This document shows, in pieces, positions 23,738 to 32,539 of a DNA stretch of 32,539 nucleotides (the first letter of the stretch is position 1; each line of letters opens with the position of its first letter). A program made the position numbers and the translations under genes. The notes below the pieces were generated by a model. That model was not told the DNA's origin. It did not search any database and was given only the letters and a program-made list of their open reading frames with translations. Origin of the DNA: an uncultured Flavobacteriales bacterium (lineage in GTDB: Bacteria > Bacteroidota > Bacteroidia > Flavobacteriales_D > Crocinitomicaceae); the NCBI GenBank assembly GCA_913020765.1, contig CAJWAO010000018.1, positions 1 to 32,539 of the forward strand, written 5' to 3'.

Positions 23738-24418
23738 ATGAAAAACAGGCACCCACAAAATGATTTAGAGCAGCTTAGAGGATTAATTATTGGTGTTGGA
23801 TTTCAAAAAACGGGAACATCAAGTCTACGGGAGGCATTAAAAGCTTTAGATTTCCGTGTCAAGGACACTACAACAAGAGCGCTTATTCCAATACTAAAAA
23901 AAGACTATACTAGAATTCTTAGAATGCTTAAGAACTATGACGCGGTTGAGGATACTCCTTGGTACATGATTTATAAAGAGTTGGACAAATTAATTCCCAA
24001 TTCAAAGTTTATTCTAACCATAAGAGACGAGGAAAGCTGGTATTCTAGTGTTAAAAAACATATCGGTGATTTGAGGTCAGCAAATCACGAATGGATCTAT
24101 GGTCGAGGAAAGGGTCTACCCAAAGATGATAAGCAAAATACCATTGATGTATACAACAGACATAATAAAGAGGTCATTAAATATTTTGAAAATAGACCCA
24201 ACGATTTGTTGGTGCTAGACTTTACAAAAGGTGATGGTTGGAAAAAAATATGTTCATTTCTAAATAAACAAATACCACATATACCCTTTCCGCACTACAA
24301 TAAGACACCTAGAAAGAAAGGACAAAATGAAATGAGTAAATTCAGATTTTGGCGTAAACAAATCAAAAACCACATTCGAATTCGATACATTGATGCATTA
24401 GGACTATGGGAAAAATAA
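23738..24418 (+). CDS. PAPS-dependent sulfotransferase-like protein
   Basis: The 226-residue protein has the 5'-phosphosulfate-binding loop GFQKTGTSSL (21-30) near the N-terminus and a typical 3'-phosphate region KFILTIRDEESWYSS. A C-terminal part, LLVLDFTKGDGWKKICSFL, resembles small cytosolic sulfotransferase-family proteins (Sulfotransfer_4 type). It would move sulfate from PAPS to a hydroxyl or amine on a glycan or small molecule; the acceptor is unknown. The tail is very basic. The gene follows the M1 peptidase by 24 bases but no linked sulfation or PAPS-synthesis genes are nearby. The start is ATG at 23738. Confidence 0.85.
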   Translation: MKNRHPQNDLEQLRGLIIGVGFQKTGTSSLREALKALDFRVKDTTTRALIPILKKDYTRILRMLKNYDAVEDTPWYMIYKELDKLIPNSKFILTIRDEESWYSSVKKHIGDLRSANHEWIYGRGKGLPKDDKQNTIDVYNRHNKEVIKYFENRPNDLLVLDFTKGDGWKKICSFLNKQIPHIPFPHYNKTPRKKGQNEMSKFRFWRKQIKNHIRIRYIDALGLWEK

Positions 24419-24502
24419 AATTCATCGTTCAATTAAAATTGTATGCTCAGCAATACACTTGATAACTAATATATTTTTATTCCCAATTAAAACGTTAAAA
24501 AC

Positions 24503-24922
24503 ATGAATCCTTTTCATTTAGCTATTCCGGTAAAAGACCTAATCGTTACACGTACATTCTATAAAGAGGTATTAGAATGTAAAGAAGGAAGAAGCACCGA
24601 AAAATGGGTGGACTTTGATCTTTTTGGACACCAACTAGTATTACATGAAAAATCGGATATGGCTTCTAAAGATAGAAGAAGCTCAAATGAGGTAGATGGT
24701 CATGATGTACCTGTCCCGCATTTTGGTGTGGTTTTAGACTGGGAGGATTGGATAAAGCTTTCCGAGCGCCTAAAAGCTCAAAATATTAAATTCATCATAG
24801 ATCCATACATCCGTTTCGAGGGAGAGGTTGGTGAACAAGCAACAATGTTTTTTTTAGACCCCGAAGGAAATGCATTGGAATTTAAAGCATTTAAGGATAT
24901 TGGCCAGCTCTTTGAGAAATAG
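24503..24922 (+). CDS. VOC-family (glyoxalase/dioxygenase fold) protein
   Basis: The 139-residue protein is a single vicinal-oxygen-chelate module pair. It starts [30 protein letters not shown], with metal ligand His5, then [10 protein letters not shown] with His73, and ends [15 protein letters not shown] with Glu126. The two beta-alpha-beta-beta-beta halves are clear. VOC proteins include glyoxalase I, extradiol dioxygenases and resistance proteins; the reaction here cannot be assigned. The start is ATG at 24503. It converges with der, 24 bases apart. Confidence 0.88.
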   Translation: MNPFHLAIPVKDLIVTRTFYKEVLECKEGRSTEKWVDFDLFGHQLVLHEKSDMASKDRRSSNEVDGHDVPVPHFGVVLDWEDWIKLSERLKAQNIKFIIDPYIRFEGEVGEQATMFFLDPEGNALEFKAFKDIGQLFEK

Positions 24923-24946
24923 CGCGAAGACAGAGTAAGCAATCCA

Positions 24947-26257
24947 TTACTTTTTTCGGAAGAAAATTTTCACAGGTACACCTTCAAAATCAAACTTTTC
25001 ACGTAGTCTGTTTTCGAAAAATCTTTTGTAGCCATCTGTAATGTATTGTGGTAAGTTACAGAACACAGCAAATGAAGGCGCATGTGTTGGAAGCTGCTGA
25101 ATGAATTTTATCTTTATGTATTTTCCCTTCATTGCTGGCGGAGGCGTTGCATGTACGATATCGAGCATGACGTCATTGAGCTTTGAAGTAGGAATCTTTT
25201 GAATCCTATTTTCATAAACCGTCATGGCCTTCTCAATTGATTTGTGAATTCGCTGTTTAGTCAACGTAGAGGTAAAAATAATTGGCACATCGTTAAAAGG
25301 CGCAAGCTGTTCTCTCAATTTATCTTCATACTTTTTTACAGTATTATGGTCCTTATCGAGGAGGTCCCATTTGTTGACCAGAACCACGACACCCTTTGAA
25401 TTCTTCTCAATCATGTAAAAGATGCTGAGGTCTTGCTTTTGTATTCCCTCTGTTGCATCCACCATAAACAAACATACGTCTGAATTTTCTATCGTTCGCA
25501 CGGAACGAAGGACCGAATAATACTCAATATCCTCAGTTACCTTTGCTTTCTTTCTGATTCCGGCCGTATCAATCAAAAGAAAATCAAAACCAAAGGCATT
25601 GTACCTCGTATGAATCGCATCTCTTGTTGTACCCGAGATATCGGTTACAATGTTTCTATCTTTTCCAGTAAATGCATTGATTAAGGAGGATTTACCAACG
25701 TTAGGCTTTCCAACGATCGCAATACGAGGCAAACCGGTTTCTTCGAGAATTGAATCGTCCTTACTGTCAAAATAAGAAACAACCTCATCAAGAATTTCAC
25801 CCGTTCCAGAACCATTTGTTGCAGATAGGTCATAAACTTCGCCGAGACCAAAGGAATAAAACTCTGATGACAAACCAACACGCGACGTATTATCAACTTT
25901 ATTTGCCACAACAATAATATCCTTGTTGCTTTTACGTAGAATCCCTGCAACCACCTGATCCATTTCAATAATACCAGTAGTAGCATCTACCATAAAAAGT
26001 ATTACTGAAGCTTCATCAATAGCAATTTCTACTTGCTTTCGGATTTCGGCTTCGAACACATCTTCTTTGGTTTTTGCATACCCCCCTGTATCAATTACAG
26101 AAAAGCTACAGCCATTCCATTCGCCTTGACCGTATATTCGGTCTCTAGTCACTCCACTCACTTCCTTAACAATAGCATCTCTTGATTCTGTCAATCTATT
26201 AAAAAGTGTTGATTTTCCGACATTGGGTCTCCCGACAATTGCAACAATATTTGACAT
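24947..26257 (-). CDS. der: Ribosome biogenesis GTPase Der (EngA)
   Basis: The 436-residue protein has two tandem GTPase domains. The first has P-loop GRPNVGKS (9-16) with DTGG and NKVD; the second has GKPNVGKS (183-190) with DTAG (230-233) and NKWD. A C-terminal KH-like domain ends [13 protein letters not shown]. Der is needed for maturation of the 50S subunit. I start at ATG 26257, which gives the family N-terminus [16 protein letters not shown] and normal length; 18 further in-frame residues upstream would overlap era and look spurious. It lies 11 bases after era, the last gene of a five-gene minus-strand run. Confidence 0.97.
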   Translation of the reverse strand: MSNIVAIVGRPNVGKSTLFNRLTESRDAIVKEVSGVTRDRIYGQGEWNGCSFSVIDTGGYAKTKEDVFEAEIRKQVEIAIDEASVILFMVDATTGIIEMDQVVAGILRKSNKDIIVVANKVDNTSRVGLSSEFYSFGLGEVYDLSATNGSGTGEILDEVVSYFDSKDDSILEETGLPRIAIVGKPNVGKSSLINAFTGKDRNIVTDISGTTRDAIHTRYNAFGFDFLLIDTAGIRKKAKVTEDIEYYSVLRSVRTIENSDVCLFMVDATEGIQKQDLSIFYMIEKNSKGVVVLVNKWDLLDKDHNTVKKYEDKLREQLAPFNDVPIIFTSTLTKQRIHKSIEKAMTVYENRIQKIPTSKLNDVMLDIVHATPPPAMKGKYIKIKFIQQLPTHAPSFAVFCNLPQYITDGYKRFFENRLREKFDFEGVPVKIFFRKK

Positions 26258-26268
26258 GTCCTCTTTAT

Positions 26269-27144
26269 TTAATATCCGTATTTCTTTAGCTTTTGCTCTG
26301 AGCTTCTCCAATCTTTATCAACCTTGACATAGTTTTCTAAGAACACCTTTTTATCTAAGAACTTTTCTAAATCGATTCTTGATTTCTTCCCTATTTTCTG
26401 AAGCATATCTCCCCTTCTACCGATAATGATACCTTTTTGTGAATCACGTTCGACAATGATTTGAGCACGAATTCTTATGATTCGTTCTTCTTCTTTGTAT
26501 TCCTCAACTAAAACTTGACAGCTATATGGAATCTCCTTTTGACAGAGCTCGAATATCTTCTCCCGTATAATTTCAGAAATAAAAAAACGCAAAGGACGGT
26601 CAGTTAGGTCATCCTTATCATAATAAGGCGGACTCTCAGGTATGTGCTTGACAATTTCTTCCCAAAGCTCTCCCACATTAAAATCATGCAAAGCAGATAT
26701 CGGACAAACCTTCGCATTAGGCAATTGAGCTTGCCAATATTCAATGCGTTTAAATACCTCATCTTGAGAGGATAGGTCTATTTTATTAATCAGACAAAAT
26801 ACGGGTACGGATAGCTTCTTAATGCGGTCTAGCGTTTTGATATGGTTCATCTGACGCTCTTTGGTATCGGTTACAAAAAGTAAAACATCCGCATCCTTTA
26901 TAGAACCCTGAACGCTGTCCATCATGTTGTCATGAAGTTTATATGCAGAATTTACAACACCAGGTGTGTCCGAAAAGACAACCTGAAGATCGTCCTCATT
27001 AACGATACCAATAATACGGTGTCTTGTTGTTTGAGCTTTTGATGTAACTATTGAAACGCGCTCGCCTACAAGGCGGTTCATCAATGTTGATTTACCAACA
27101 TTAGGACTTCCCACAATATTTACAAAACCAGATTTATGCGACAT
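26269..27144 (-). CDS. era: GTPase Era
   Basis: The 291-residue protein has P-loop GSPNVGKS (12-19), DTPG in [11 protein letters not shown], and NKID in [14 protein letters not shown]-terminal KH domain with [18 protein letters not shown] binds the 3' end of 16S rRNA during 30S assembly. I chose ATG at 27144; a TTG at 27150 would add two residues. Era and Der act on the two ribosomal subunits and are encoded together here, with an 11-base gap. Confidence 0.97.
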   Translation of the reverse strand: MSHKSGFVNIVGSPNVGKSTLMNRLVGERVSIVTSKAQTTRHRIIGIVNEDDLQVVFSDTPGVVNSAYKLHDNMMDSVQGSIKDADVLLFVTDTKERQMNHIKTLDRIKKLSVPVFCLINKIDLSSQDEVFKRIEYWQAQLPNAKVCPISALHDFNVGELWEEIVKHIPESPPYYDKDDLTDRPLRFFISEIIREKIFELCQKEIPYSCQVLVEEYKEEERIIRIRAQIIVERDSQKGIIIGRRGDMLQKIGKKSRIDLEKFLDKKVFLENYVKVDKDWRSSEQKLKKYGY

Positions 27145-27205
27145 GCTCAATGCTTAGAGCGCAAAGGTACGATATTTAAAATGATGAGAGAATGAATGAA
27201 TAAAA

Positions 27206-28117
27206 TCAACCCATTTTCTGACGTTGGATGAGGTAATGCTGTAAAATGGGTGCAACACCATGTGCAACATCGGCCTCAATAAAGTCAATATTTAGATTTA
27301 CACAGCGCATTCGAATTTCATTAAAATGCGCTTTCAGTCGCTCTTTATATTCTTCTCGTATTTCCAGTGGATTCAGTCTCAAGCGATCTCCTGTCTCCAT
27401 ATCTATAAGCTCATGTGGTCTATTTTCAAGTTCTAAATCCAATTCCTTTTGGGCATCCATTACCTGAAAAAGAACCACTTCATGTTTGTTGTGCTTCAAA
27501 TGTTGCAATGCCTCCACAATTTCGTCAACCTTATCTGGATCATCAAGTAGATCTGTAAACAAAATAACTAAACTTCTTTTAGGCGTTAGCTCAGCAATTT
27601 CATGAAGTGCTTTTGCTGTTGAAGTATTCTTCATTTTAGAAGGGTCGTATATTTTTAAACGTCCCTCCATCCTATCATAGAGCTCTCGATGATGTCGCTG
27701 TGATGATTTAATATCCGAAACATAATCCACCTGATCTGAAAAAAACGAGATTCCTACGGCATCTCTTTGTCTTCGAAGGAGCTCCATTAGACTAGCTATG
27801 GCATATATAGAAAACTCGAATTTAGAGGTGTTCCCTTCACTAAAATACATAGAGCTCGATGCATCCAGAACGAATAAACAACGCAAATTGGTTTCTTCCT
27901 CATACTTTTTAGTATACATGCGTTCAGTCCGTGCAAAAAGCTTCCAGTCAATATGACGTGTAGATTCACCATTATTATACAACCTATGCTCGGCAAATTC
28001 AACAGAAAAACCATGGAACGGACTTTTGTGCAATCCTGTGATGAATCCCTCAACAACTTGTCTTGCAAGAAGCTCCAGGTTTCCAAAATCGGCAAGTTTG
28101 ATTCTTTCTATAGGCAT
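27206..28117 (-). CDS. DUF58 (vWA-like) protein
   Basis: The 303-residue cytoplasmic protein has the DUF58 core GESTRHIDWKLFARTERMYTKKYEEETN, followed by a von Willebrand A-type fold with the metal site LFVLDASSSM (Asp85, Ser87, Ser89) and ILFTDLLDD. In Bacteroidota such genes normally sit beside a MoxR ATPase and Bat membrane proteins linked to stress tolerance and chaperone-like complexes. Here none of those is adjacent; the neighbours are an EamA permease (20 bases upstream) and era (61 bases downstream). The MoxR partner is presumably elsewhere. The start is ATG at 28117. Confidence 0.9.
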   Translation of the reverse strand: MPIERIKLADFGNLELLARQVVEGFITGLHKSPFHGFSVEFAEHRLYNNGESTRHIDWKLFARTERMYTKKYEEETNLRCLFVLDASSSMYFSEGNTSKFEFSIYAIASLMELLRRQRDAVGISFFSDQVDYVSDIKSSQRHHRELYDRMEGRLKIYDPSKMKNTSTAKALHEIAELTPKRSLVILFTDLLDDPDKVDEIVEALQHLKHNKHEVVLFQVMDAQKELDLELENRPHELIDMETGDRLRLNPLEIREEYKERLKAHFNEIRMRCVNLNIDFIEADVAHGVAPILQHYLIQRQKMG

Positions 28118-28137
28118 GGGTTAAAAATAGGGAAATT

Positions 28138-29037
28138 TTAGCTTTTTAGGGTCTTCTTGTACCTCAAGTAGGCATTCATTATAATTCCTAAAAAGATGAA
28201 CAAAACTCCAAGATTTACAATCATATTCAGGCGCTCATCAAAAACAAAATATCCGACAAGTAAGGCATAAACAATACCGAGATATTGAAACGGAATAATA
28301 AAGGATGACGAACCAAGATGCAATGCTTTGGTCAACAAAATTTGAGCAAACTGTGTAAAAATACCAACCAAAAGTAAAAACAGCCACTCAACACCGACAG
28401 GCATTACGAAATCAAACAGGCAAAGCAGGGCCATGAATGGGATTGAAACCATCGGAAAATAGAGGACAATAGAAATTGGCTCATCTGTTTTTTTTAGCTT
28501 TACAATAGCCGTGTAGGCAATTCCTGAAATACTCGCAGAAAGAATCCCTAAACCAATCCAATACGGTTCAAAATAAGTGCCTAAATCATCCGATGTATGG
28601 TTTTGAAATGAAATTAGGCAGACACCAAAAAAAGCGAGCGATACAAAAAACCATTGAATTTTAAATATCCGTTCTCCGAGTATTAGAAAAGTAAAAAACA
28701 TCGTAAAGATTGGTGCTAAATATTGAATGACTGCCGCAACCGCAAAAGGCATGTTCTGTAGAGTCATAAAAAATAAGGTTAACGCAACCATACCCGCTAT
28801 TCCCCGCAAGAGCAACCATCTCTTATTCACACCAAAATAAGGCAAGCCTTTTCTGTAAATGATGATCGAGCTAATTACAAAAGAGACAATAGAACGAGAC
28901 AATACTAGCTCGTGCGCGGGAAGAGACTGAACTTTAAGTTGTCCCAAACTTAAATTACCACTAAAAAGCTTAACAATTAGGTTGACAACTAAAAAGCATA
29001 GCCCGGAAAGAACAACATAAAGAATTCCTTTTTTCAC
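28138..29037 (-). CDS. EamA/DMT-family permease
   Basis: The 299-residue protein is almost entirely hydrophobic, with about ten predicted membrane helices in two EamA repeats. Features include a first-helix start GILYVVLSGLCFLVVNLIVKL, LLLRGIAGMVALTLFFMTLQNMP, AAVIQYLAPIFTMFFTFLILGERI in repeat 1, and SSFIIPFQYLGIVYALLVGYFVFDERLN in repeat 2. The latter two are the conserved family signatures near the repeat ends. It likely exports or imports a small metabolite across the inner membrane; the substrate is unknown. It sits 24 bases after the SUI1-like gene and 20 before the DUF58 gene. Confidence 0.92.
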   Translation of the reverse strand: MKKGILYVVLSGLCFLVVNLIVKLFSGNLSLGQLKVQSLPAHELVLSRSIVSFVISSIIIYRKGLPYFGVNKRWLLLRGIAGMVALTLFFMTLQNMPFAVAAVIQYLAPIFTMFFTFLILGERIFKIQWFFVSLAFFGVCLISFQNHTSDDLGTYFEPYWIGLGILSASISGIAYTAIVKLKKTDEPISIVLYFPMVSIPFMALLCLFDFVMPVGVEWLFLLLVGIFTQFAQILLTKALHLGSSSFIIPFQYLGIVYALLVGYFVFDERLNMIVNLGVLFIFLGIIMNAYLRYKKTLKS

Positions 29038-29061
29038 AAGTATGAATTCAGATCAAAATTT

Positions 29062-29409
29062 TTAGTAGCCACCTTTCTTTTTGGATGAGTAACCCATACT
29101 CGTGAGCATTGTGTATACCTTTTCTACAAAATTACCCTGAATTAAAATTACCGCATCCTTTGCTGAGCCACCAACACCACACTTACTTTTCAGTTCTTTT
29201 CCTAAAGCTTTCAAATCTTCCTCTAAGCCTATAAAACCTTCAACTAAGGTAACTGCTTTGCCTCCTCGGTTTTTTTTATCTAGAGAAATATACAAGGATT
29301 GCTCACTAGGAATAAGGGTTTCCTCTACCCCATTACTTTCCTCTTCAAATTGGAAATCAGGGTTGGTGGAATAAACCACATTAATTCTATTTTTTTTGTT
29401 TTTTTTCAT
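29062..29409 (-). CDS. SUI1/eIF1-like translation factor (YciH type)
   Basis: The 115-residue protein has a variable N-terminus of about 40 residues and then the SUI1 core. This reads KKNRGGKAVTLVEGFIGLEEDLKALGKELKSKCGVGGSAKDAVILIQGNFVEKVYTMLTSMGY and includes the GGK and KCGVGGS hallmarks. Bacterial SUI1 proteins are related to eukaryotic eIF1, which controls start-codon fidelity, and the E. coli homologue YciH affects initiation under stress. It is the first gene of the run leading to era and der, so several ribosome-related genes may be co-expressed. The start is ATG at 29409. Confidence 0.93.
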   Translation of the reverse strand: MKKNKKNRINVVYSTNPDFQFEEESNGVEETLIPSEQSLYISLDKKNRGGKAVTLVEGFIGLEEDLKALGKELKSKCGVGGSAKDAVILIQGNFVEKVYTMLTSMGYSSKKKGGY

Positions 29410-29499
29410 ACCGACGATTTAGGTTTGGTAATCTGACGTAAAAGTAATGGATACTTTGTAAGTTAAATATTTAATTTTACAAGATTAGAATAGAAATAT

Positions 29500-30651
29500 A
29501 TGTCCAAAAAGAAAATCATTACGATTGTTGGTGCAAGGCCACAAATTATCAAAGCCTCGGCAATCAGCAGGGCCATTCGTTTATTCTATAAAGAAGAAAT
29601 CGAGGAAATCATTGTGCATACTGGACAACACTACGATCAAAATATGTCACAAATATTTTTTGAGGAGCTGGGAATTCCTGAACCGAGTTTCAATATCAAT
29701 GTGGGTTCGGGCAGACATGGGCAGCAAACCGCCAAGATGATAGATGGAATTGAAGAAATACTGATCAAAGAGCAACCAGATTCAGTTATTCTATATGGCG
29801 ACACCAACTCGACCATCGCAGGTGCATTGGCCGCTTCTAAAATCCACATACCAATCGTTCATATTGAAGCTGGACTGCGAAGTTTCAATAAAAAAATGCC
29901 TGAAGAAATCAATCGAATTGCATGCGACCACATGTCAAGCTTATTATTCTCACCGACAAAACAAGGCATTAAGAATCTTCAAAAAGAAGGCTTCAAACTC
30001 AAACAAGAGGGAAAAGCAACAATGGACGAACCAAATATGTATCATTGCGGAGATATCATGCTTGATAACAGCATGTATTTTGGAAAAAGTGGAAATGGGA
30101 CGCCTCCCTTGATGAATTCCTTGGGACTCAAGGCCAATGAATTCATACTCTGCACCATACATAGAGATAGCAATACTGATATTGAAGCGAACTTAATCAG
30201 TATTTTAGATGCGCTGCTTTCGTGTCAAGAGGAAACTCAAATGAAAATTGTTTTGCCATTACATCCTCGAACAAAAAATAAAATAGAACAGCTCAATGAA
30301 CATGATTCTGTAGAGCGATTTTTAAACAACCCGAATATTACCATCCTTCCTCCTGCTGGATTCAACGATATAATTATTTTAGAAAAAAATTCGAAACTGA
30401 TTGTCACAGATAGTGGAGGATTACAAAAAGAGGCATACTTTTTCAAGAAGCCTTGCGTTATTCTTAGAGAACAAACGGAGTGGGTGGAAATTGTTGAAAA
30501 TGGGAACGCCATACTTACAGGCGCAGACAACTCAAAAATCAAAAAAGCCGTATCCACATTATTGGCAAAACAAAATTTTACCTACCCCGCTCTTTTTGGT
30601 GACGGTCAGGCTGGAAAATTCATTTGCTCTAAAATCTTAAGCGATTTATAA
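29500..30651 (+). CDS. wecB: UDP-N-acetylglucosamine 2-epimerase (non-hydrolysing)
   Basis: The 383-residue enzyme makes UDP-ManNAc from UDP-GlcNAc for surface polysaccharides. Motifs are VGARPQIIKASA, HTGQHYDQNMSQIFFEELGI, GDTNSTIAGALAASK, HIEAGLRSFNKKMPEEINR (Glu and Arg of the active site), CTIHRDSN, and TDSGGLQKEAYFFKKPCVILREQTEW, which binds UDP. Length is normal. The start is ATG at 29500. It lies three bases before the polysaccharide deacetylase gene, so the two are an operon for glycan building. Some homologues act on other UDP-sugars (for example 2,3-diacetamido forms), so the substrate is not certain. Confidence 0.94.
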   Translation: MSKKKIITIVGARPQIIKASAISRAIRLFYKEEIEEIIVHTGQHYDQNMSQIFFEELGIPEPSFNINVGSGRHGQQTAKMIDGIEEILIKEQPDSVILYGDTNSTIAGALAASKIHIPIVHIEAGLRSFNKKMPEEINRIACDHMSSLLFSPTKQGIKNLQKEGFKLKQEGKATMDEPNMYHCGDIMLDNSMYFGKSGNGTPPLMNSLGLKANEFILCTIHRDSNTDIEANLISILDALLSCQEETQMKIVLPLHPRTKNKIEQLNEHDSVERFLNNPNITILPPAGFNDIIILEKNSKLIVTDSGGLQKEAYFFKKPCVILREQTEWVEIVENGNAILTGADNSKIKKAVSTLLAKQNFTYPALFGDGQAGKFICSKILSDL

Positions 30652-30654
30652 TTG

Positions 30655-31947
30655 ATGCTCATATTTGTAGAAAAAGTAAACGAGAGACTAACCTATGCCT
30701 TTGATTTTATTTTCAAAGAAAGAGACCTTGATTATATGTTTACTTCTGATGAATCCGAGTTTGAAGAATACTCAGAGGCAAAGTTCAATTATTCGAATAA
30801 AAATCTGGGCAATGCTCCCTCTATCGTGCCAAGTTCTATACTTTTTGAAAAAAATATTACAAATTATTCGATAGACCTTTCTTTATTCAACAAAGAAGAA
30901 TGCTTCAGTCTCAATGGAATATGTGATCCTGTAGCATGCATATTTTATATTCTCACACGTTACGAAGAATACCAATCGAAATTTAAAGACAAACATGGTA
31001 GACATATCGGTAAAAAATCGGTCTTATATCAATTTGGTTGGCATGAAAAAGCAGTATGCGACCGGTGGAGTGAAAACATTTTATTTTTTATTTCTTCACA
31101 GACCTCTTTTCGATTTGAGAAGAAAAAATATAGCCCTCAAATTATTCCAACATTTGATATTGATAAAGCCTATGCCTACAAACACAAAGGCATACTCAGA
31201 AATATTTTGGGTTATTTAAAAGACTTTTACTCAAGAGATACAAAGCGTACAAAAGAACGCAGAATGGTCCTTTCCGGATCAAAAAAAGACCCCTTCGACA
31301 ATTACGATAAGATTTTTGATATTCAAGGCCGAGGTTTTGATGTAAAATTATTCTGGATGCTCGGAAATTATGGAAAGTATGATAAAAACATTTCTCATAA
31401 AAACCGACGGCATAGAAGACTCATTCGAAAAATGGATACAATTGCAAGCATTGGTATACATCCAAGTTACAGATCTAACGCTAATGAGTTCAATATTCAC
31501 AGTGAAATTGAACGCTTACAAAGTATCATTAAAAAGCATGTAAGGTCGAGTCGTCAGCATTATCTAATGCTCTTACTACCACAAACATATCAACAACTTA
31601 TCGAGCAAGAAATCCAAGATGATTATAGCATGGGGTATGCTGATATTATTGGATTCAGAGCAGGGACAGCACGCTCATTTCATTGGTTTGACCTTACGAA
31701 AAATAAAAAAACAGCACTTCGAGTTCATCCCTTTTGCTACATGGATGGAAGCCTCAACGAATATCTTCAGTTGAGCACGAATGAAGCCGAGGAAAGAATT
31801 GCTCAGTTATATATTGAAACTCAGAACTATGGGGGTCAATTTATATTTCTTTGGCACAATGATACCATAAGTGATTACGGGCACTGGGCAGGCTGGTCAA
31901 AAGTATTAGAATTCAGTCTAAGGCTTCATGAATTACAGGAATCCTAA
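30655..31947 (+). CDS. Divergent polysaccharide deacetylase with DUF7033-like N-domain
   Basis: The 430-residue protein pairs an N-terminal domain of about 150 residues, resembling DUF7033, with a NodB-like catalytic domain. The latter has TFDIDKAY (166-170 carry the metal Asp site), IGIHPSYRSN (His269), DIIGFRAGTARSFHWFDL, and FLWHNDTISD near the end. The NodB HxxxH site is altered: only His269 is clear, and TFDID replaces TFDDG. It may remove acetyl groups from a cell-surface glycan, or have lost activity. There is no signal peptide. The start is ATG at 30655, three bases after wecB; a TTG at 30652 would add one residue. Confidence 0.8.
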   Translation: MLIFVEKVNERLTYAFDFIFKERDLDYMFTSDESEFEEYSEAKFNYSNKNLGNAPSIVPSSILFEKNITNYSIDLSLFNKEECFSLNGICDPVACIFYILTRYEEYQSKFKDKHGRHIGKKSVLYQFGWHEKAVCDRWSENILFFISSQTSFRFEKKKYSPQIIPTFDIDKAYAYKHKGILRNILGYLKDFYSRDTKRTKERRMVLSGSKKDPFDNYDKIFDIQGRGFDVKLFWMLGNYGKYDKNISHKNRRHRRLIRKMDTIASIGIHPSYRSNANEFNIHSEIERLQSIIKKHVRSSRQHYLMLLLPQTYQQLIEQEIQDDYSMGYADIIGFRAGTARSFHWFDLTKNKKTALRVHPFCYMDGSLNEYLQLSTNEAEERIAQLYIETQNYGGQFIFLWHNDTISDYGHWAGWSKVLEFSLRLHELQES

Positions 31948-31948
31948 G

Positions 31949-32539
31949 CTACCATTTCCTATCGAAATCCGTATCTATCAATTGGCTCTTTTCTTCGCTA
32001 TTCTTGTAGGCATAGTTAAATCCATTATATACAGAATAACCACCTACTTGTCCATGCTTGTTAATGGCAATAAACCCACACTGTAATCCATTGACATCGC
32101 TGTGCTTCGAGATGATTCTTTCAACCGCAAGTTTACAGGCAATTTCTGGAGAACGACCTTGGCGCATAAATTCAACTACGGTATGGCTTCCAGCAATGCG
32201 AATGATTGCTTCACCCATTCCTGTTGCACATGCTCCCCCTACCTCATTATCAACAAACAAACCTGCACCAATAATTGGCGAATCTCCAACACGTCCTGCT
32301 AGCTTATATGCCCATCCACTTGTTGTGCATGAACCACTTATGTTTCCGTGCTCATCAATGGCAAGCATTCCTATCGTATCATGGTTCTCATGATTTATTT
32401 CAGGTTTTTCAAATTCATTTTTGTGCTCCTTTTTCCAAGTCTTCCAGTCTTTCTTAACTTCTTTTATAGGTGTTTTAAACTTCTCAAAACCGTACTCTAG
32501 AGCAAATGACTTGGCTCCTCTTCCGACTAACATTACATG
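31949..32539 (-). CDS. T2-family asparaginase / glycosylasparaginase, 5' end cut by window edge
   Basis: The visible 196 C-terminal residues continue to the right edge in frame (HVMLVGRGA), so the start is missing. The protein is an Ntn hydrolase of the isoaspartyl peptidase/aspartylglucosaminidase type. Self-cleavage before the Thr in NHDTIGMLAID (Thr55 of the visible part) would create the catalytic N-terminal threonine. SGWAYKLAGRVGDSPIIGAGLFVDNEVGGACATGMGE contains the Arg and Gly-rich substrate loop of the beta subunit. The HVMLVGRGAKSFALE segment resembles flavobacterial glycosylasparaginase. It hydrolyses Asn-linked amides; whether free or sugar-linked cannot be told. It is convergent with the deacetylase gene, one base apart. 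Confidence 0.9.
   Translation of the reverse strand, partial: HVMLVGRGAKSFALEYGFEKFKTPIKEVKKDWKTWKKEHKNEFEKPEINHENHDTIGMLAIDEHGNISGSCTTSGWAYKLAGRVGDSPIIGAGLFVDNEVGGACATGMGEAIIRIAGSHTVVEFMRQGRSPEIACKLAVERIISKHSDVNGLQCGFIAINKHGQVGGYSVYNGFNYAYKNSEEKSQLIDTDFDRKW

Noticed and set aside
26258-26311. N-terminal extension of Der
   Set aside because: The extra 18 residues overlap the era coding region and family members start at [16 protein letters not shown].

Overview
The window reads as a chromosomal segment of a member of the Bacteroidota, most likely a marine or aquatic flavobacterium-like lineage. The grounds are the AT-rich sequence, an OmpA-type outer-membrane protein with a thrombospondin-3 calcium-repeat linker, a bTHX ribosomal protein, a DUF6702-like/M1 peptidase pair, a DUF7033-like polysaccharide deacetylase, scarce Shine-Dalgarno sequences, and several promoters fitting the Bacteroidota pattern TTTG-N(about 20)-TAnnTTTG. 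I see no rRNA, tRNA, CRISPR array, insertion sequence, integrase or phage gene. This is mainly a core-genome region. The assignment below phylum is inference.

Layout. 1-1097 (-): an OmpA-like outer-membrane protein cut by the left edge, its Pro/Thr-rich linker encoded by a 24-bp tandem repeat. 1148-4171 (-): a tight four-gene cluster (LuxE/PaaK-like acyl-protein synthetase, half-size TauE/SafE permease, M20 amidohydrolase, lipoprotein). 4245-6630 (+): ferrochelatase (TTG start) and S-adenosylhomocysteinase, then a clear terminator. 6725-9523 (-): aconitase B. 9728-11758 (+): class III CoA-transferase, tRNA 2'-O-methyltransferase TrmH, and bTHX with a histone-H1-like Lys/Ala tail. 11850-14106 (+): serC, serA and a small Cys-rich SEC-C protein. 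14114-14969: a Fur-family regulator and a MerC-domain membrane protein diverge from a shared region with a near-perfect 8-1-8 palindrome over the merC promoter. 15129-17036: folE (+), a cyclophilin (-), and an unrecognised 178-residue protein (+). 17094-19709 (-): clpB. 19906-24922 (+): a GH73/LysM peptidoglycan hydrolase, a DUF6702-like protein overlapping an M1 metallopeptidase, a small PAPS-type sulfotransferase and a VOC protein. 24947-29409 (-): a five-gene run, SUI1/eIF1-like factor, EamA permease, DUF58 protein, Era, Der. 29500-31947 (+): UDP-GlcNAc 2-epimerase and a DUF7033-like polysaccharide deacetylase. 31949-32539 (-): a T2-family asparaginase cut by the right edge.

How genes work together. 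SerC and SerA give two steps of serine synthesis. AcnB belongs to the TCA or methylcitrate cycle. HemH completes haem and AhcY recycles the product of methyl transfer. FolE starts pterin synthesis. Era, Der, bTHX, the SUI1-like factor and TrmH all serve the ribosome or tRNA. The Fur-like regulator, MerC protein and SEC-C protein form a small cysteine-rich cluster that suggests metal sensing and handling. This is the nearest thing here to a self-contained accessory system.

No gap between genes exceeds about 210 bases. I did not find a clear new defence or mobile system. The most interesting items are the bTHX/H1-tail fusion, the Fur-MerC operator, the 24-bp coding repeat, the LuxE-TauE-M20 operon, and the DUF58 gene lodged beside era and der.
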